From contig CAMDCN010000001.1 in NCBI GenBank assembly GCA_945890485.1, forward strand, positions 248,001 through 312,000: a stretch of 64,000 nucleotides of DNA, read 5' to 3'. The notes beneath the pieces are model-generated. The model was given only the letters and a program-made list of their open reading frames with translations, was not told the DNA's origin and did not search any database. Of this stretch, positions 60,661-64,000 are shown piece after piece. Each line of letters starts with the position of its first letter. The stretch's first letter is position 1. A program made the position numbers and the translations under genes. The stretch is from Candidatus Sulfopaludibacter sp. SbA3 (lineage in GTDB: Bacteria > Acidobacteriota > Terriglobia > Bryobacterales > Bryobacteraceae).

Positions 60661-60938
60661 TCCCCTTCGATAGCCTCATCCAGACGGCGCAACGCAGTCT
60701 GCAGCCGAGCGCTGGACTGCTCGGCCAGCCGCAATTGATCCGCAAGGTGCATCGCGGCAAGAACGGCGATGCGCCCAGCGTCCAGATTTCCACCCCGTGC
60801 GATGGACGACATTAACTCATCAACCCGACGCGCAGATTCTTCCAGCTCAGACGGGTCACCCGTCGTCGAGAGGTTATACACCTGATTGAATACGGTGACG
60901 CGTACTTTTACTGGATCCGAGGGGGCAGTCGCATCCAT
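60657..60938 (-). CDS. zapA: cell-division protein ZapA
   Basis: A 93-residue ZapA-like protein that helps bundle FtsZ at the divisome. It starts MDATAPSDPVKVRVTVFNQV and has the YNLSTTGDPSELEESARRVD helix and a long coiled-coil end (LADQLRLAEQSSARLQTALR). It is ten bases after a coiled-coil gene and near rplT, a context seen in many genomes (rplT-pheST-zapA), but pheST are absent here. Confidence 0.85.
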   Translation of the reverse strand: MDATAPSDPVKVRVTVFNQVYNLSTTGDPSELEESARRVDELMSSIARGGNLDAGRIAVLAAMHLADQLRLAEQSSARLQTALRRLDEAIEGD

Positions 60939-60948
60939 AACGGGAGCC

Positions 60949-61233
60949 TTACGATTCCGCTAAGCGGTCCATCTGTCCGAGTAACTTCTCAATCCGGTTC
61001 TTCACCTGCTTCCGCTCAGCGCGAAGCAGCTCCAGTTCTTTCTCTGATGAGGAAGACGTCGATTGAAAACTTTCGAGGTCAGCCTTCGCCTTGTGGGCTT
61101 CGGCTTCAGACTCCTTCAACTGCTCACGGAGAGACTTGTTCTCCTCCTTGAGCTGGCTGATGAGTTCGACGGCCTTGAGGATACGTTCCTCAAGGCCGTC
61201 CAGGCTGTCGGTATCTTCGAACAGCTGTGCCAT
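60949..61233 (-). CDS. coiled-coil protein, ZapB-like
   Basis: A 94-residue nearly all-coiled-coil protein with heptad Leu/Glu/Lys repeats (LEERILKAVELISQLKEENKSL; KELELLRAERKQVKNRIEKL). This shape and the position before zapA suggest a ZapB-like divisome partner. No sequence signature proves it. It is five bases after rplT, so the ribosomal operon leads into division genes. Confidence 0.6.
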   Translation of the reverse strand: MAQLFEDTDSLDGLEERILKAVELISQLKEENKSLREQLKESEAEAHKAKADLESFQSTSSSSEKELELLRAERKQVKNRIEKLLGQMDRLAES

Positions 61234-61238
61234 GATGT

Positions 61239-61595
61239 TTACGCGATGGCCGCTTTGGCTTTCTCGACCAAGGCCGCGAAAGCAGGTGCATCAGTGGCAG
61301 CGATGTCCGCCAACATTTTCCGATTGAGCTCGATGCCGGCCTTCTTGATGCCAGCCATGAACTTGCTGTAGGAAATGCCGCCGAGGTGGCAAGCCGCATT
61401 GATACGCACGATCCACAAGGACCGGAAGTTGCGCTTCTTCTGACGGCGGCCGACGAAGGCATACTTCAGGGCCTTCTCAACAGCTTCCTGCGCCGAGCGA
61501 TTCAGCTTCGACTTGGTGAGGAAGTAACCTTTCGCTCTGGCGAGGGTTTTCTTCCGATAATTTGTACGTTTTGTTGAACGTTTTACTCTGGGCAC
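61239..61595 (-). CDS. rplT: 50S ribosomal protein L20
   Basis: A 118-residue L20 protein. It is full length with the conserved [25 protein letters not shown] start, [27 protein letters not shown] and [25 protein letters not shown]20 binds 23S rRNA and, in many bacteria, represses its own operon. It follows rpmI by 83 bases. Confidence 0.97.
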   Translation of the reverse strand: MPRVKRSTKRTNYRKKTLARAKGYFLTKSKLNRSAQEAVEKALKYAFVGRRQKKRNFRSLWIVRINAACHLGGISYSKFMAGIKKAGIELNRKMLADIAATDAPAFAALVEKAKAAIA

Positions 61596-61678
61596 GTTTG
61601 TCTCCTTATGAGTGAATTAGTCTTTCCGGCGGAACGGGCACGTGCGAGGAGCCACGGCCGCTCGGATGGCGGACTGCC

Positions 61679-61873
61679 CTAGTAGGGCAGCATCCGCAGC
61701 ATTTCGGGGCTGTTGGTCGGGTCCATGACCACGTCACCTTTCAGCTTGCGCTTGCGTGCGCGGCTTTTGCCGGACAGCAGGTGGCGTGCATTCGCGTGAT
61801 GCCGCATCACCTTACCAGAGCCGGTCTTTTTGAAGCGCTTTTTCGCGCCCTTGTGAGTTTTCAACTTCGGCAT
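61679..61873 (-). CDS. rpmI: 50S ribosomal protein L35
   Basis: A 64-residue L35 protein. PKLKTHKGAKKRFKKTGSGK and the KRKLKGDVVMDPTNSPEMLRM end are family-diagnostic. The ATG at 61873 has AGGAAG upstream; the longer frame to 61939 is not in the family. infC, the usual upstream neighbour, is not here: a GNAT gene is 75 bases upstream instead. Confidence 0.96.
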   Translation of the reverse strand: MPKLKTHKGAKKRFKKTGSGKVMRHHANARHLLSGKSRARKRKLKGDVVMDPTNSPEMLRMLPY

Positions 61874-61948
61874 GGGACTTCCTTGGGGGAATAATAACGT
61901 AGGGCGACAACGCACAAGAATGGCGTTGGCGCTCCCCACGCACTTCTG

Positions 61949-62479
61949 TCAGGATACCACGACTTGATGCTTCTCGTAGTATCCCCAAACGAAGGGAGGG
62001 TCGGAGAGCTCACGAACCAGCGAGAATCCGTTTCGGCCAGTAAAGAAACCGAGGGAACGGGCGTTGCGCACCGGACCGTGCATAATGACCGCTCCAAGCC
62101 GCTGAGCGCGACTTCGGGCGACAACGGCATCGAGCATCGCCTGCGCCAACCCTTTTCCTTTGTAGTCGGGCCGCAATCCGATCTGATCCACCAGAACATA
62201 GCCTTCGAGCGGAAGATGCGACGCCAATTCGGCAGATTCGGGCGTGAATTCCCCCTCCTCACCACCGACCGCGCGAAGGAAACCGACCACTACGCCGTCC
62301 TCGACCGCAACGACCGAATATGCCGACGACGCGAACCGCCGGCTGTACTCCTCAGCCGTGGCAATGTACACCAGATAGCCGTCGGCCGATCGAGCAGACT
62401 CCGGCTGAAACCGAACCGCTTCGGCGACCGCGGCGGCGCCGGGGCCATGCAAGGCAGTGGCGGGAAGGATGGTGAGCAT
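61949..62479 (-). CDS. GNAT-family N-acetyltransferase
   Basis: A 176-residue acetyltransferase. The acetyl-CoA loop is near DQIGLRPDYKGKGLAQAMLDA (Q/RxxGxG/A) at about 108-125; GFFTGRNGFSLV and FVWGYYEKH close the fold. The substrate is unknown. It starts two bases from a small exported protein gene and lies upstream of rpmI on the same strand. Confidence 0.83.
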   Translation of the reverse strand: MLTILPATALHGPGAAAVAEAVRFQPESARSADGYLVYIATAEEYSRRFASSAYSVVAVEDGVVVGFLRAVGGEEGEFTPESAELASHLPLEGYVLVDQIGLRPDYKGKGLAQAMLDAVVARSRAQRLGAVIMHGPVRNARSLGFFTGRNGFSLVRELSDPPFVWGYYEKHQVVVS

Positions 62480-62481
62480 GA

Positions 62482-62847
62482 TTACGGAAGCCGGGCGGCG
62501 TTCACTTTCAGGGAACGATTGGTTCCCGTGTTGTCTAGATAACGAATGATCAATGCCATCGTCAGGATATCCCGCCGATCATCAAATCGCCCACGCAGTA
62601 TCGAGATCACCTTCTTGCCCTGAGTGGAGGCATCGCCCGCCAAGTATCCATTCGTCAGGGTGTAGCTAAGGGACACCTTGGTGCCATCAGACAAAATCAC
62701 GTTGGCCGACTTCTCGCCAAACACCACCGTGCCCAATCGCTGCCCCTTGTTCTCTTCCTCCAGTGACAATAGTTCCCACTTGCCTTCCACCGAAGCGGAA
62801 AGAAGGGAAACCGCGCAAAGAAGCCAACAGAACAGCAGACGGGGCAT
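62482..62847 (-). CDS. exported hypothetical protein
   Basis: A 121-residue protein with a signal (PRLLFCWLLCAVSLLSAS) and a beta-rich mature part (GKWELLSLEEENKGQRLGTVV; SDGTKVSLSYTLTNGYLAG) resembling a lipocalin-like or DUF4488-like barrel, which is uncertain. It lies between iscX (15 bases) and the GNAT gene (2 bases) in a dense operon. Confidence 0.5.
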   Translation of the reverse strand: MPRLLFCWLLCAVSLLSASVEGKWELLSLEEENKGQRLGTVVFGEKSANVILSDGTKVSLSYTLTNGYLAGDASTQGKKVISILRGRFDDRRDILTMALIIRYLDNTGTNRSLKVNAARLP

Positions 62848-62862
62848 TTCTATTTAGAATAC

Positions 62863-63078
62863 TTAATTCTGAATATCTTTCCATTCCTCGAACCACGCCA
62901 TTTGAATCGCTTCCAGTTTCCCTTCGTTCGATTTCATCGGGTCGTCTTCAAAGTCCGGTAAGGCCAACACCCATTCCCGCAGGTCGGTGAAGCGGACCTG
63001 CAGCGGATCCACGTCGGGATGGGCCTCGAGCAAGGAGAGACCGATGTCTTCAAAATCCTGCCAGGAGAGTTTTTTCAT
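62863..63078 (-). CDS. iscX: IscX, iron-sulfur assembly protein
   Basis: A 71-residue IscX (YfhJ) protein. It shows LSWQDFEDIGLSLLEAHPDVDP, VRFTDLREWVLALPDFEDDP and SNEGKLEAIQMAWFEEW, which is the full family pattern. IscX modulates IscS in cluster assembly. It overlaps hscA by four bases. Confidence 0.9.
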   Translation of the reverse strand: MKKLSWQDFEDIGLSLLEAHPDVDPLQVRFTDLREWVLALPDFEDDPMKSNEGKLEAIQMAWFEEWKDIQN

Positions 63079-64000
63079 TCGATTTTGGTCCCTTTGAGGG
63101 CGCCGCGAACGGCGCTATTCATCATCGTTTCGGCCAAACCGCGCGAGGCGTGATCGAGTGCTTCCATCTTACGCTGAATCAGCACGTAGTCGTCGCCGTG
63201 GTAGCTGAGCAGCAGTTCGTTGATGGCGAGGTCGACGGCAGCCTGCTCTTCAGCCGGCAGTTCGAACCACGCGTCGTTCTGCTTGGCCTTATCAACCGCC
63301 GCCAGGATCCGATCGGCTTCCACCCGTGCCTCCCGCACCTGCCGTTCTTTGAAATCCTCCTCGGCTTTGTCGAAGCTTTCGAGGATCATCGCCTCCACCT
63401 GCTCATCGGTCAGGCCGTAGCTCGGTTTAATCTCGACAGACTGCTCTCTGCCCGTTCGCAGATCCTTGGCCGACACGTTCAGAATTCCGTTGGCGTCGAT
63501 CAGAAAGCGGACTTCGATCCGAGCCATTCCGGCCATCACGGGGTCAATATCCTTCAGGTCGAAACGCGCCAGCGAACGGCAGTCCTTCGCCAGTTCCCGC
63601 TCTCCCTGCAGCACATGGATCAGCACGTTCCGCTGGCCGTCCACGGCAGTGGTGAACTGTTCGGTGGCCGAAGCCGGAATGGTCGAATTGCGGAGGATCA
63701 ACTTGCTGACGACCCCGCCCATGGTTTCAATACCCAGCGAAAGCGGCGTGACATCGAGGAGCAGTTGGTCCTCCACTTCACCGGACAGAATGCCCGCCTG
63801 GACCGCTGCGCCAAGCGCCACCACTTCGTCCGGGTTCAATTCGGTATGCGGTTCGGCCTTAAAAAGCGCCCGGACGGCCTGTCGAACCAGGGGGATCCGC
63901 GTCGATCCACCCACCAGCACAACCTCGTCGATCTGCTCCGGTGTCAAGCCGGCATCAGCCAGGCAGGAACGGCAAGGGGCGAGCGTCCGGTCGATGATCG
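63075..64000 (-). CDS. hscA: HscA-type Hsp70 chaperone, C-terminal part
   Basis: The visible 308 codons are the C-terminal part of an Hsp70 chaperone; the gene runs off the right edge. It shows the end of the nucleotide-binding domain (VVLVGGSTRIPLVRQAV, ALGAAVQAGILSG), then the substrate domain (LLLDVTPLSLGIETMGGVV; NVLIHVLQGERELAKDCRSL). The residues around GGVVSKLI and the KIDVRF-like strand fit HscA rather than DnaK. It is coupled to iscX (4-base overlap), supporting an isc operon role in iron-sulfur transfer. HscB, IscU and others would be outside the window. Confidence 0.92.
   Translation of the reverse strand, partial: IIDRTLAPCRSCLADAGLTPEQIDEVVLVGGSTRIPLVRQAVRALFKAEPHTELNPDEVVALGAAVQAGILSGEVEDQLLLDVTPLSLGIETMGGVVSKLILRNSTIPASATEQFTTAVDGQRNVLIHVLQGERELAKDCRSLARFDLKDIDPVMAGMARIEVRFLIDANGILNVSAKDLRTGREQSVEIKPSYGLTDEQVEAMILESFDKAEEDFKERQVREARVEADRILAAVDKAKQNDAWFELPAEEQAAVDLAINELLLSYHGDDYVLIQRKMEALDHASRGLAETMMNSAVRGALKGTKIE

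Noticed and set aside
1-64000. tRNA, rRNA, CRISPR arrays or prophage
   Set aside because: No clover-leaf or repeat-spacer pattern or phage structural gene was seen; short tRNAs may be missed by eye.

Overview
The window looks like chromosomal DNA of a GC-rich acidobacterium, most likely from the Bryobacterales/Solibacter side of the phylum. This is inferred from gene content: Oar-type TonB-dependent receptors with N-terminal carboxypeptidase-regulatory domains, a very large exported protein ending in the Solibacter-type (TIGR03437-like) domain, DUF1549/DUF1553 + DUF1501 pairs, ASPIC/UnbV (CRTAC1-like) proteins, Tat-exported Gfo/Idh/MocA oxidoreductases and many small secreted proteins. No rRNA, tRNA or CRISPR array was recognised.

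Layout. 1-4.1 kb is an accessory patch: the start of a Tat-exported protein, a frameshifted and truncated TonB receptor remnant abutting an IS21-like remnant, two cell-wall enzymes (L,D-transpeptidase, M23 peptidase), a UPF0175/DUF3368 toxin-antitoxin pair, and about 0.7 kb with no convincing gene. 4.1-18.7 kb holds a DedA-rhodanese fusion, small exported proteins, a VapBC-like pair, two tandem exported carboxypeptidase-regulatory proteins divergent from an AraC regulator, a VOC protein, two Gfo/Idh/MocA oxidoreductases, dodecin, a YVTN propeller and a DUF1080 protein. 18.7-33.3 kb has a PQQ dehydrogenase with two N-terminal haem domains, then a likely outer-membrane uptake unit (TonB receptor, TPR protein, CRTAC1-like protein), an M28 peptidase, a nitrilase-family enzyme and an AI-2E-family permease. 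33.3-41.8 kb carries the giant Solibacter-type protein, a stress block (DUF2383 protein divergent from a large catalase and a catalase-fold partner), a PKD-domain exported protein and Hsp20.

41.9-52.8 kb is the most interesting stretch. An archaeo-eukaryotic-primase-like protein is translationally coupled to a TIM-barrel protein carrying an endonuclease-IV-like metal-ligand set. Further on are an exported caspase-TPR protein and a complete bacterial Pnkp/Hen1 RNA-repair pair. 52.8-60.7 kb has a DUF1501/DUF1549 pair, a ROK kinase, an acyltransferase, and a divergent DUF1697/cupin pair whose start codons overlap. 60.7-64 kb is a conserved minus-strand housekeeping run: hscA (partial), iscX, a small exported protein, a GNAT, rpmI, rplT, a coiled-coil protein and zapA.

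Two candidate systems stand out. One is the AEP-like/EndoIV-like two-gene unit (a possible DNA gap-filling or repair module). The other is the hsp20 leader, where consecutive small hairpins end in one that pairs the whole Shine-Dalgarno sequence, an arrangement expected of an RNA thermometer. Both are inferences from sequence alone.
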